64,000 bases of DNA from contig JAEUWC010000003.1 in assembly GCA_016786465.1 (NCBI GenBank), positions 124,001-188,000 of the forward strand, in the 5' to 3' direction. Shown piece after piece: positions 9,214 through 17,099 of this stretch. This DNA is from Bdellovibrionales bacterium. Its GTDB lineage: Bacteria > Bdellovibrionota > UBA1018. Below the pieces are notes generated by a model. It did no database searches, was not told where the DNA came from, and was given only the letters and a program-made list of their open reading frames with translations. Numbering within the stretch: position 1 is the stretch's first letter; each line of letters starts with the position of its first letter. The position numbers were made by a program, and so were the translations under genes.

Positions 9214-9218
9214 ATAAT
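9190..9218 (+). promoter_or_regulatory. Predicted promoter giving a leaderless transcript (gene at 9225)
   Basis: TTGCGT (9190-9195), 17 nt, AATAAT (9213-9218), then exactly 6 nt to ATG 9225. The -10 matches 5/6 and the -35 3/6. No Shine-Dalgarno is present, so transcription is predicted to begin at or next to the start codon. Confidence 0.45.
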
Positions 9219-9224
9219 CGAATT

Positions 9225-9884
9225 ATGATAAAAACACTTTTCGTCACGTTGGGGATGGGGATTTTTTCGATTCAAGCCGCAAATGCGTCCGTTTTGATTG
9301 ATATCCAAGGAAGCCCATTGGGTTGGTCCAGTAGCGCGGGCGCAAGTGGTGGTGCTACCGCGTCCGGAGCGATCAATGTATCCAAACATGCCCTTCGGGG
9401 AACACTGGCTTTTCAGATTCCGATCGGGCTTTATCTGGGTGGTTCTTATTCCAGTATTTCAAACGGAAGCACGACCGAGGAATTCGTCAACGGCGTTTCC
9501 GGCGGTGATACCAGCACAGCAAGCTTTGCTGAATACGGCCCGACCTTGGGCTTTGCAAAGAACGGATTCAACCTAGGCTTTACCTATTGCCTGGGCACCA
9601 CATTTACATCAACCGACGTGAATAAGAACAATTCCGGAACTGTGACTTCGGATCAGACCCAAAGGTTTCAGAAGGGTTCCGGGTTTCAGATTTCCTTTAG
9701 CTACACTTTCGCGCTTTTTTCGAAAGTTCGCCTAGGACCCGCACTTCTTTACAGAAGTTCGACCTATGAAGAAATTGCGACCAAGAACAATCTTTCGGGT
9801 GCTGCCGAAGTCGTGACTGCTTTGACCACCAAAGCCAAGTTTGACGGAATCACACCGATGATCAACTTGGTCATCGACCTGTAA
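9225..9884 (+). CDS. Predicted outer-membrane beta-barrel protein
   Basis: A 219-residue secreted protein: signal peptide MIKTLFVTLGMGIFSIQAANA, a Ser/Gly/Ala-rich linker, then strands of OmpW/OmpA-like small-barrel character (GTLAFQIPIGLYLGGSYSS, FAEYGPTLGFAKNGFNLGF, GFQISFSYTFALF, RLGPALLYRSSTY), ending in hydrophobic MINLVIDL. The family is not recognised. It closes the same-strand envelope run but carries its own promoter-like element and no ribosome site, so it may be made from a separate leaderless mRNA. The convergent tpiA stop lies 8 nt downstream. Confidence 0.65.
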   Translation: MIKTLFVTLGMGIFSIQAANASVLIDIQGSPLGWSSSAGASGGATASGAINVSKHALRGTLAFQIPIGLYLGGSYSSISNGSTTEEFVNGVSGGDTSTASFAEYGPTLGFAKNGFNLGFTYCLGTTFTSTDVNKNNSGTVTSDQTQRFQKGSGFQISFSYTFALFSKVRLGPALLYRSSTYEEIATKNNLSGAAEVVTALTTKAKFDGITPMINLVIDL

Positions 9885-9904
9885 GCAACCTTTAGAAAAG
9901 TTGC
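9885..9904. terminator. Weak bidirectional hairpin between convergent genes
   Basis: GCAAC (9885-9889) pairs with GTTGC (9900-9904) across a 10-nt loop between two convergent stop codons. The stem is short and the T-tract poor, so terminator function is only suggested by position. Confidence 0.22.
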
Positions 9905-10689
9905 GAAAAGCTATCGGGCTTCAGGCTTGCGCCACCCACCAGTGCGCCGTCGATTTCAGGCTGCGCCATCAGTTCGGCGACGTTTTTTGGGGTGACGCTT
10001 CCGCCATAAAGGATCGGCGTTTTAGCGGCAGCGTCCGGCCCGACCTGATCTTTCAAAAGCTTGCGAATGAATGCGTGCGCATCGTTGGCCTGGCTTGGCG
10101 TTGCGGTCAAGCCAGTGCCAATGGCCCACACGGGTTCGTAAGCAATCAAAAGTCGGCCGTTCCAAAACCCCATCAATGGACCCGTGGATCCACCGAAAGT
10201 AACGGGCGCCAGTTGTTCGCGTAGGCAGCTTTCCGTCTGCCCAGCTTCACGCTGCGCGCGCGTTTCGCCCACGCAAAGCATCACTTCAAAGCCCTGTTGA
10301 AGCAAAGACACAGTCCGCTTGAAGGCTGTTTCGCTGGTTTCACCAAAGAACTGGCGACGTTCCGAATGGCCAATCAGCACAGTCTTCACACCGGCTTCTA
10401 AAAGCATCGGCCCCGAAATTTCTCCGGTATAGGCGCCCGACTTTTCCCAGTGCGCGTTTTGCACGCCAATGGCGATGCCGTTCCAAGGTGCGGGTGCTTT
10501 TGCACAAGCATCTTTTGCCGCCGAAAGCGAAAGCGCAGGAACGTACAAAGAAGAAGTCACGCCTGGGGCGAAACTTTTCCCGCTGGGCAGTTGGATCTTT
10601 GAAAGCGATTCAAAAAAGGCGCGGGTTTCCGCAACCCCTTGATTCATTTTCCAGTTACCAGCGATGCGTAATCCCCGAGGCTTGCTCAT
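9892..10689 (-). CDS. tpiA: Triosephosphate isomerase
   Basis: Interconverts dihydroxyacetone phosphate and glyceraldehyde-3-phosphate. The product is 265 residues from ATG 10689 and has the TIM-barrel landmarks: NWKMN with the substrate-binding Lys, the catalytic His in IGHSERR, the catalytic Glu in AYEPVWAIGTG (loop 6), and the phosphate-binding GGSV plus LVGGASL near the end. It starts 11 nt after the pgk stop and is the last gene of the gap-pgk-tpiA operon. The TTG at 10695 is a less likely start. Confidence 0.96.
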   Translation of the reverse strand: MSKPRGLRIAGNWKMNQGVAETRAFFESLSKIQLPSGKSFAPGVTSSLYVPALSLSAAKDACAKAPAPWNGIAIGVQNAHWEKSGAYTGEISGPMLLEAGVKTVLIGHSERRQFFGETSETAFKRTVSLLQQGFEVMLCVGETRAQREAGQTESCLREQLAPVTFGGSTGPLMGFWNGRLLIAYEPVWAIGTGLTATPSQANDAHAFIRKLLKDQVGPDAAAKTPILYGGSVTPKNVAELMAQPEIDGALVGGASLKPDSFSQLF

Positions 10690-10700
10690 GGCCAATCCGC

Positions 10701-12095
10701 TTACTGAAGCGTCGGAGATTCTGGGCTTTGGCGATTGTAAGTTCGAAGGATATCGATGCCAGGAAGGCCTTCGCCTTCGAGGTATTCCAAAACCGCACCG
10801 CCGCCGGTTGACAGGTGGTCGAACTTTTCAGCAACGCCGGCTTGCTTAATCGCCAATACGGTATCGCCACCGCCAACGACTTTGACCGCATCGATTTCCG
10901 AAATCGCGCGCGCGATTTCAAAAGTTCCTGCTGAATATTCAGGTTTTTCAAACCAGCCCAACGGACCGTTCCAGAAAATCGTCTTGGCTTGCGACAAGAA
11001 GTCTTTGAACTGAGCAATCGACTTAGGTCCGATGTCGAATCCTAGGTTGGTGTCCGATGGCAAAAGAACCGGAATGTTCCGGCGTTTCGCGGTGGCCAAT
11101 ACGGCGCGCGCCGCTTCGATGTCGGCTGGTTTGGGTTGCTTTGCGCCTGCTGGAATCGCGTCGCCCTGAACCGCCCAGAAGGCATGCGCCATGGCGCCAC
11201 CAATGGCTAGACCGTCGACCCGTTTCAAAAGCGAATCGATGGTTTTGATCTTGTCGCTGACTTTCGAACCACCCAAGACGGCATAGAAAGGTTTTCCAGG
11301 GCTGTGAAGCAACTGGTCCAAGAACTTCAATTCTTTTTCGATCAAAAAACCGATTCCGCGGTTCTGAGTAATCGAAGGAATTCCGTACGTCGACGCGTGT
11401 TTGCGGTGGGCTGTGCCGAATGCGTCGGTGATGTAAATGGCTCCTAGACGCGCCAGTTTGCGTGCGAATTCAACATCGTTGGCTTCTTCTTCTTTATGAA
11501 AGCGCAGATTTTCCAAAAGCAGAACCTGTCCTGCTTTTAAACCCTGAACCATCATTTCGATTCCTTCGCCGATGATTTCGTCCGTCAGGATGACTTCTTG
11601 ACCCAAAAGCTTGGCCAAGTGTTCAGCCACAGGAAGAAGCGAAAATTCGGGTTTGCGTTCGCCATCGGGGCGACCCAAGTGGGAAGCCAAAACCAGTTTT
11701 GAACCCTGTTCGATCGCGTAACGAATCGTTGGAAGCGCTTCGCGAATGCGCGTGTCGTCTTCAATCGTTCTGTGTCCTTCAGCGTCGGGTGCGGACAAAG
11801 GCACGTTGAAGTCTAAACGCATGAACACGGTCTTACCGGCTAGGCGAAGATCGCGAATGGTTTTGATCGCCGAAGTCGCAGCTGGGGTGGGTAAAGGGGC
11901 TACCTGTTCCCTAGGTGCCCGGGGTGCCCGCGGTTCACGAGTAATCGGGGAAGACGGTCTGTATTCCGGGTGACTTTCCCGTTCTTCGCGTTCTTCACGT
12001 TCCTGACGTTCGCGAATTTCGCTTTCCTTGCGAAGGATCGGGACAATTTTTTTGATCGAAGGCTTGTCTGAATCAAAGTGGTGTTGGGATTCCAT
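10701..12095 (-). CDS. pgk: Phosphoglycerate kinase with ~75-residue charged N-terminal extension
   Basis: Catalyses ATP formation from 1,3-bisphosphoglycerate. The canonical enzyme begins near residue 76 (IKTIRDLRLAGKTVFMRLDFNVPL region) and is complete: SHLGRP, LLLENLRFH, VLGGSKVSDKI, FWNGPLGWFE and VVGGGDT. The preceding ~75 residues are unusual: a run rich in Arg and Glu (about 27-41) and a Pro/Arg/Ala stretch (PREPRAPRAP-like, 52-62). ATG 12095 has an AAGGAA element at a good distance and lies 4 nt after the gap stop. No other ATG, GTG or TTG occurs before the core, so the extension should be translated. Second gene of the operon. Confidence 0.95.
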   Translation of the reverse strand: MESQHHFDSDKPSIKKIVPILRKESEIRERQEREEREERESHPEYRPSSPITREPRAPRAPREQVAPLPTPAATSAIKTIRDLRLAGKTVFMRLDFNVPLSAPDAEGHRTIEDDTRIREALPTIRYAIEQGSKLVLASHLGRPDGERKPEFSLLPVAEHLAKLLGQEVILTDEIIGEGIEMMVQGLKAGQVLLLENLRFHKEEEANDVEFARKLARLGAIYITDAFGTAHRKHASTYGIPSITQNRGIGFLIEKELKFLDQLLHSPGKPFYAVLGGSKVSDKIKTIDSLLKRVDGLAIGGAMAHAFWAVQGDAIPAGAKQPKPADIEAARAVLATAKRRNIPVLLPSDTNLGFDIGPKSIAQFKDFLSQAKTIFWNGPLGWFEKPEYSAGTFEIARAISEIDAVKVVGGGDTVLAIKQAGVAEKFDHLSTGGGAVLEYLEGEGLPGIDILRTYNRQSPESPTLQ

Positions 12096-12099
12096 TTTC

Positions 12100-13113
12100 T
12101 TAGATTCCTTTCTTGGCCATGTGTTGGGTCAAATCCAGCATCCGGGCAGAAAAGCCGGATTCATTGTCGTACCAAGAAATCACCTTGATCATATTGCCGT
12201 CGATCACATCGGTCAGATCAGCATCAATGGTCGAGCTAGCCAGGTTTCCGTTATAATCAGCCGAAACCAACGGAGCCATCGTGTAACCCAAGATTCCCTT
12301 CATCGCGCCTTCGGAAGCTTTCTTGAAAGCAGCGTTGATTTCTTCTTTGGATGTTTTGTTTTTCAGTTCGCCCGTGAAATCGATCAACGAAACGTTCGGC
12401 GTCGGAACCCGAATCGAAAGGCCGTTCAGCTTGCCCTTTAAATGAGGCAAAACCAGTCCAACTGCTTTTGCAGCACCCGTGGTCGTTGGGATCAAGGAAA
12501 CCGCAGCAGCGCGGGCCCGGCGAAGGTCTTTATGAGGAAGATCCAAAATGTTTTGGTCATTGGTGTAGCTGTGAACCGTCATCATGGTCCCGCGAACGAC
12601 GCCAAAGTTGTCGTCCAAAATTTTCACCAAGGGAGCCAAACAGTTGGTCGTGCACGAAGCGTTTGAAACGACGACGTGCTTTGAAGGATCATACGTGTTT
12701 TCGTTCACGCCCATGCAAAGGGTCGCGTCTGGATTTTTCGACGGCGCCGAAATAATCACTCGCTTTGCGCCACCTGAAAGGTGCATCGCAGCTTTTTCAC
12801 GATCCGTGAAAATCCCGGTGCATTCGTGCACAAACTGCGCACCCACGTCACCCCAAGGAAGTTTCGAAGGATCTTTTTCACTGAAAAGTCGGATCGTTTT
12901 CGATCCAACCTTCAGAACATTTCCTTCAACGCGGACGTCTTCTTCCAGGATCCCGTGAACCGAGTCGTACTTCAAAAGATGTGCAATCGTTTCAGGGTTT
13001 GAAAGATCGTTGATTCCGACGATTTGAATGTTTGGGTTTTGAAAAGCCAACCGCGCGATTTTACGACCAATTCGGCCAAAGCCGTTGATCCCAACTTGGA
13101 GGGTGTTTGACAT
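12100..13113 (-). CDS. gap: Glyceraldehyde-3-phosphate dehydrogenase, type I
   Basis: NAD(P)-dependent oxidation and phosphorylation of glyceraldehyde-3-phosphate. The product is 337 residues with the Rossmann start INGFGRIGRK, the catalytic motif SNASCTTNCLAP, TTTGAAKAVG, and WYDNESGFSARM at the C-terminus. The start is ATG 13113; longer in-frame starts add a non-conserved segment. No Shine-Dalgarno precedes it, but a TATAGA hexamer lies 6 nt upstream, suggesting a leaderless mRNA for the operon. First gene of gap-pgk-tpiA. Confidence 0.96.
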   Translation of the reverse strand: MSNTLQVGINGFGRIGRKIARLAFQNPNIQIVGINDLSNPETIAHLLKYDSVHGILEEDVRVEGNVLKVGSKTIRLFSEKDPSKLPWGDVGAQFVHECTGIFTDREKAAMHLSGGAKRVIISAPSKNPDATLCMGVNENTYDPSKHVVVSNASCTTNCLAPLVKILDDNFGVVRGTMMTVHSYTNDQNILDLPHKDLRRARAAAVSLIPTTTGAAKAVGLVLPHLKGKLNGLSIRVPTPNVSLIDFTGELKNKTSKEEINAAFKKASEGAMKGILGYTMAPLVSADYNGNLASSTIDADLTDVIDGNMIKVISWYDNESGFSARMLDLTQHMAKKGI

Positions 13114-13119
13114 GGCATG

Positions 13120-13149
13120 TCTATACCCGATCGCACCCCAAGCCTGCAA
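13120..13149 (-). promoter_or_regulatory. Predicted promoter of the gap-pgk-tpiA operon
   Basis: On the minus strand TTGCAG (13144-13149), 18 nt, TATAGA (13120-13125), then exactly 6 nt to the gap ATG at 13113. The -10 matches 4/6 and the -35 3/6. Position predicts transcription starting at the start codon. Confidence 0.4.
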
Positions 13150-13170
13150 GCCAGGACCCGTCTAAAATCT

Positions 13171-13602
13171 TCAGTGGGCAGCGTAGGTTTCCACGTCCGT
13201 CACGCGACTTAGGCCAAAACCATGGTAACCGCCGATCCAATTTCCAAAGCGAATTTCTGGGGTCGGGTCCGTAAGCGTTGGGGGCGTGTAGGTTGCCAAA
13301 GTCTTGAAAGCTGCAATCGACGTGGATCGGCATTCTAAATCCACGACTTCCTGGATCTGACTGCTATCCTTAACCATTTGAATTTTCACGCATTCAGCCA
13401 GTTCTTTTCCGTCCTGGCTACGAACGACGGAAAGGTGGGACGAATCCTTCCAGACCAGGCGAAAGTGTTCGTTCCCGTGACGGAAGCCCCACTGGTTCAG
13501 ATCTGTGGGGGTTGGGGCTGCATAGATCGGGGATTGAAGGATGACCGAAATCAGCGTCACAGCCACTGAATAAATCACGGTCAAAACAGTAATAGGCCAC
13601 AT
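13171..13602 (-). CDS. Small exported protein, unknown function
   Basis: A 143-residue protein with a signal peptide or single N-terminal helix (VLTVIYSVAVTLISVILQ) and a cleavage-like IYAAPT at about residue 28. The mature part is soluble with two Cys (CVKI and LECRS), consistent with one disulfide. I do not recognise the family. Expression signals are unusually strong: AGGAGG 6 nt before ATG 13602, and a near-consensus promoter at 13658-13686 with an adjacent dyad. High or inducible expression is inferred. Confidence 0.65.
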   Translation of the reverse strand: MWPITVLTVIYSVAVTLISVILQSPIYAAPTPTDLNQWGFRHGNEHFRLVWKDSSHLSVVRSQDGKELAECVKIQMVKDSSQIQEVVDLECRSTSIAAFKTLATYTPPTLTDPTPEIRFGNWIGGYHGFGLSRVTDVETYAAH

Positions 13603-13657
13603 AGATTTCCTCCTTGATCGACCAAACTTGGGCCAGACCTCATGCCTGACGCACTGT

Positions 13658-13686
13658 ATTATTCAAGAGAGATGCCAGTAGGTCAA
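13658..13686 (-). promoter_or_regulatory. Near-consensus sigma70 promoter for the 13171-13602 gene
   Basis: Minus-strand TTGACC (13681-13686), 17-nt spacer, AATAAT (13658-13663): 5/6 and 5/6 matches with optimal spacing. The predicted start near 13651 leaves a leader of about 50 nt ending in a perfect AGGAGG ribosome site. Confidence 0.6.
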
Positions 13687-13700
13687 CAGTTTTCAACTGT
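13686..13700. promoter_or_regulatory. Perfect dyad abutting the -35 element
   Basis: ACAGTT (13686-13691), TTC, AACTGT (13695-13700). It touches the upstream edge of the minus-strand -35 hexamer, a position typical of an activator or repressor site. No regulator gene sits next to it. Confidence 0.4.
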
Positions 13701-13772
13701 ATGAAATTTAAGGATTTTGTAGGGTTTTTTGAAAAAATTCGAGAAGTCCTATGTGAAAGGATTACTGGGTGC

Positions 13773-13801
13773 GTGCGAAAAATGGCAACTGGCCTTATCC
13801 T
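13773..13801 (+). promoter_or_regulatory. Possible leaderless promoter for the 13808 gene
   Basis: GTGCGA (13773-13778), 17 nt, TATCCT (13796-13801), then 6 nt to ATG 13808. The -10 matches 4/6 and the -35 3/6. Weak alone, but it shows the same geometry as six other genes in the window. Confidence 0.3.
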
Positions 13802-13807
13802 ATTAGG

Positions 13808-14086
13808 ATGAACTTCAAGTCAGCGATGGGGATGGGTTTTGCTTTGCTGGTTTCAACCAGTCTGTATGCGCAAGCAGGTCACAAATGCGCGGATTTCATG
13901 AAAAAAGACTGTGACCACATCAGTGGGTGTCGCTGGGATGCGCGAGACCAAGCCTGCGTGGCCGAACAGACCGACGCCGAATACCTTCGCAGATCGTCCG
14001 TTAAGCGTCCGCCGCAAAGCAAAATCAAAAAGAAGCCTGCGGCCGGCGCAAAGCCCAAGCCTCGGCCCATTCCGGTCAACCTATAG
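13808..14086 (+). CDS. Small secreted Cys-containing protein with basic Pro/Lys tail
   Basis: A 92-residue protein. The signal peptide is MNFKSAMGMGFALLVSTSLYAQA, followed by a compact segment with four Cys (HKCADFMKKDCDHISGCRWD and ACVAEQ) that could form two disulfides. The tail is highly basic and Pro-rich (RPPQSKIKKKPAAGAKPKPR). Pattern and size suggest a small secreted protein whose tail may bind nucleic acid, polysaccharide or wall polymers. No family recognised. Start chosen at ATG 13808 because it begins the signal peptide; a -10-like TATCCT lies 6 nt upstream and there is no convincing Shine-Dalgarno. Confidence 0.55.
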   Translation: MNFKSAMGMGFALLVSTSLYAQAGHKCADFMKKDCDHISGCRWDARDQACVAEQTDAEYLRRSSVKRPPQSKIKKKPAAGAKPKPRPIPVNL

Positions 14087-14140
14087 GGAATTTCCGGGCT
14101 CGACCTGGCGCGCCATATTTGTTACTGGCTCGTTGGGTTT

Positions 14141-15472
14141 ATGAATAAAATTTTTGTTCTTCTGTCGTTGGTTCTTCCTGTATCGGCTCAGGCCGAAAAC
14201 TTCGAAGCGGCATTCCAGACCTGGAATGGCAACTTCTTTCGTGCCGTTAACGGGGGCGGGGGGCGACTGGACGCCCAGCCGACGCAACTTGGCCAAGACG
14301 AAAAATTCACCCTGGTGGATGAAAACGGTGAATTCCTAAACCACGGGGATTCCATTTTCCTTCGGGCAAAATCCGAAAACTATGTCGTCGCCGAAGGCGG
14401 CGGGGGCCGTGAACTGAACGCCAATCGCCAGGCAGGGTCCGTGTGGGAGCGCTTTAAAATTTTCCGCGTTTCGGGAACGGGCAAGATCCGCGACCGAGAC
14501 TGGGTCTATCTGCAGCCGATGAACATCAAGCACTACGTCAGTGCGGAAAATGGCGGTGGATCGACGGTGCACTCGAAGCCCACCTTTGTCGGCGATTTCG
14601 AAAAATTCAAAATTCGACTTTTAGGTCGACCAGTTTTGAATAAGCTTTCAGCCCCGATGCAATCGCCCAAAGCATTTATGATGCCCATTGGTGTGGATCA
14701 CGACCGCAGCCAAGGAAGTTGGGACGCGGATTGTAAGAATTTTTACGACCGACCCTTTCCGGGTTGCTATGACCAGCACGAAGGCACGGACTTCATGCTT
14801 TTGGGACATCGCAAGGCCGTCGATAAGGGTTTTGATGTGATTGCAGCGGCAGCAGGAACCGTCGTTAAAGTCGATGATGGTTTTACGGACCGCTGCTATT
14901 TCGATCCACGCGCACCTGACAATATCACCTGTCCTGGAACAGATCGCGAAGACGCCAACTATGTGGTGGTTCGCCAAGACGACGGTCAGTATGCGTTTTA
15001 CTTTCATTTGAAAAAGTGGAGCGTCGCTGTGGTGAAAGACCAGCGGGTTGAATGCGGCAGCCTGATTGGCCAAGTCGCAAGTTCCGGGCGATCCAGCGCG
15101 CCGCACCTGCATTTTGAACTTCGCGGAGCGATGTCGGCATCCGATGAAGCCGCATTGGCCGGGAACTTTGATTACGTGGAAGTGCGAAATCGCACGGCGA
15201 TGGTTGACCCTTATGAACCCGATCTTTGGATCGCGCAGTCTTCCTTGATTCCGAAGAAATTCTGCAACGTGAATAACCCTGGAAGTTGCTTTGAAGAAAA
15301 AACAAAACTTTTCTGCGACAGCGGGGCCTATTGGACCGCTTGCTCGATTCTTCAAGGTCCGCTTTCTGGAACTTGCGTGAAGTTTCGCCGGCCACCGGCC
15401 ACAGGTTGTGAAAAAACCTGCAACGACGTCTGTCGTCGCGTGACAGAACGCAATCCTGTCGCTTGCAACTAG
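14141..15472 (+). CDS. Secreted beta-trefoil plus M23 peptidase protein, Cys-rich C-terminus
   Basis: A 443-residue exported protein (signal peptide MNKIFVLLSLVLPVSAQA). Residues ~20-165 contain three repeats of fascin-like beta-trefoil type, each with a GGG turn near 38, 87 and 138 (for example AVNGGGGRLDA, VAEGGGGRELNA). Residues ~185-350 are an M23 (LytM) metallopeptidase with zinc ligands His213 and Asp217 (HEGTD) and His322/His324 (PHLHFEL). The last ~75 residues hold nine Cys. M23 enzymes cut peptidoglycan cross-bridges or glycine/elastin-type bonds; trefoils often bind sugars. A wall- or prey-targeted lytic enzyme is inferred. It is followed after 6 nt by polX, probably without functional relation. 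Confidence 0.78.
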   Translation: MNKIFVLLSLVLPVSAQAENFEAAFQTWNGNFFRAVNGGGGRLDAQPTQLGQDEKFTLVDENGEFLNHGDSIFLRAKSENYVVAEGGGGRELNANRQAGSVWERFKIFRVSGTGKIRDRDWVYLQPMNIKHYVSAENGGGSTVHSKPTFVGDFEKFKIRLLGRPVLNKLSAPMQSPKAFMMPIGVDHDRSQGSWDADCKNFYDRPFPGCYDQHEGTDFMLLGHRKAVDKGFDVIAAAAGTVVKVDDGFTDRCYFDPRAPDNITCPGTDREDANYVVVRQDDGQYAFYFHLKKWSVAVVKDQRVECGSLIGQVASSGRSSAPHLHFELRGAMSASDEAALAGNFDYVEVRNRTAMVDPYEPDLWIAQSSLIPKKFCNVNNPGSCFEEKTKLFCDSGAYWTACSILQGPLSGTCVKFRRPPATGCEKTCNDVCRRVTERNPVACN

Positions 15473-15478
15473 TTTCGC

Positions 15479-17098
15479 ATGATCGAAAAGAAAGCTGCAG
15501 AAGCGCTTCGCGAAATTCATCACTTGATGTCTTTGAAAGGGGAAAACCCTTTCAAGATCCGGGCTTTTGAAAAAGCCGCCGACATCATCGAAGGTCGCAC
15601 CGATCTTTTGGAACTGGCCAAGGCTGGGCGACTGACCGAAATTCAAGGGGTGGGCAAGGGGATTGCCGACGTTCTGACCGATCTCTTGATTCACCAAAAA
15701 ACCCAACTGATTGAAGACCTTCGGGCATCGATTCCCCCGGGACTTATCGAACTGACGCAGGTTTCGGGTCTGGGTCCTAAAAAGGCGATGCAACTGATCG
15801 AGGATCTTCAGATTCAAACGCTGAGCGAATTGGAATACGCCTGTCGCGAAAATCGTTTAGTGAAGATCAAGGGCTTTGGGGCAAAACTTCAGGAAAAAAT
15901 CCTAGAAGGAATTCATTTCATTCGGTCAACGTCGGGGCAGGTTCGAATTTCAGAAGCTCTGGAAGTTTCGGAAAAGTTGGTTCCACTTTTGAAAGAATGG
16001 ACTGCCGCATCTCAGGTTATGGAAACGGGGGCTCTTCGTCGGCGTCTTGAAGTCTTGACCGAACTGGATTTTCTGACGGTGACCCAGGCAGGGGGTGCCC
16101 CAGGACCCGATGTGCTTCAGAAACTGGATCGTTGGAAATCAGAAGAAAAGTGGAACGTCACCATTCGTCTTCATGGAACCGATGAAAAAAGTCTAGGGTG
16201 GAACTGGGCCAAGTTGACGGCAAGCGACGATCATTGGGCGGCGCTTGGGCGTCCCGAAAAGTTTCAGGCGAAAAGCGAAGAAGAATTTTACGACAAACTG
16301 GGTTTGCCTTGGATTGCGCCCGAAGCGCGAGAAACAGGTGAAGAAGTGCGCTTGGCTAAATCCGGGGGGCTTTTGGGTTTGGTCGAAGCATCTGCGATTC
16401 AGGGTGTTTTTCACAACCACACGACCCGAAGCGATGGTGTGGATGGAATAGAAGATCTGGTTCGTGAAGCCCGTCGTCTGGGCTACCGTTACATCGGAAT
16501 TTCGGATCACAGTCAGTCGGCAGTCTACGCGCAAGGCCTAAAGGAATCGGATCTTGAAGAACAGGAAAAAGAAGTGCGCGCGGTTCAGGAAAAGTTTCCT
16601 GATGTGAAGATTTTCTGGGGAATTGAAAGCGATATCTTGGCCGACGGAAGGCTGGATTATCCCAAGCACTGGTTGGATCGATTTGATTTTGTCATCGCAT
16701 CCATTCATTCGCGTTTTCAAATGGACCGCGCCGCCATGACCGATCGAATCGTCAATGCCATTCGAAACCCCGCGACTTCCATGCTGGGTCATGCGACCGG
16801 GCGCCTGCTTTTAGGGCGAAAGGGTTATGACGTCGATATGGAAAAAATCATTCAAGAAGCTGCGGATCATCGTGTGGCCATTGAAATCAACGCCAATCCG
16901 CACCGCTTGGATATCGACTGGCGTTGGGGAAATGCATTAAGGCAGGCGGGCACTTCGGTTTGCATTAATCCTGATGCACACGCAAAGGCTGAACTTTCCT
17001 ATACGCGATACGGAATAGCAGTCGCGCGAAAGGCACTTCTGACAGAAAAAAGTATTTGGAACACCCGTTCGGCCAGCGAAGTCGCGGCGTTGCTTTAG
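15479..17098 (+). CDS. polX: PolX-like protein: eroded polymerase site, intact PHP domain
   Basis: A 539-residue family-X architecture: helix-hairpin-helix N-terminus (EIQGVGKGIADVL, VSGLGPKKAMQL), a palm region, and a C-terminal PHP phosphoesterase. PHP motifs are intact (FHNHTTRSDG at 311-320, ISDHSQS, GIESDILADG, INPDAHA), so 3'-5' exonuclease or phosphatase activity is likely. In the palm, the usual GS/DxD pattern reads G184-A and E195-L-D197, and the third Asp of the VDLR strand is Thr228 (VTIR). DNA synthesis may therefore be lost. The protein is slightly shorter than typical bacterial PolX (~570). Role in base excision repair inferred from family. Confidence 0.88.
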   Translation: MIEKKAAEALREIHHLMSLKGENPFKIRAFEKAADIIEGRTDLLELAKAGRLTEIQGVGKGIADVLTDLLIHQKTQLIEDLRASIPPGLIELTQVSGLGPKKAMQLIEDLQIQTLSELEYACRENRLVKIKGFGAKLQEKILEGIHFIRSTSGQVRISEALEVSEKLVPLLKEWTAASQVMETGALRRRLEVLTELDFLTVTQAGGAPGPDVLQKLDRWKSEEKWNVTIRLHGTDEKSLGWNWAKLTASDDHWAALGRPEKFQAKSEEEFYDKLGLPWIAPEARETGEEVRLAKSGGLLGLVEASAIQGVFHNHTTRSDGVDGIEDLVREARRLGYRYIGISDHSQSAVYAQGLKESDLEEQEKEVRAVQEKFPDVKIFWGIESDILADGRLDYPKHWLDRFDFVIASIHSRFQMDRAAMTDRIVNAIRNPATSMLGHATGRLLLGRKGYDVDMEKIIQEAADHRVAIEINANPHRLDIDWRWGNALRQAGTSVCINPDAHAKAELSYTRYGIAVARKALLTEKSIWNTRSASEVAALL

Positions 17099-17099
17099 G

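Noticed and set aside
14648-15817. Long minus-strand reading frame (about 389 codons) opposite the M23 and polX genes
   Set aside because: It is antisense to two genes with clear catalytic motifs; composition is a mirror of their codon bias and no family or start signal supports it.
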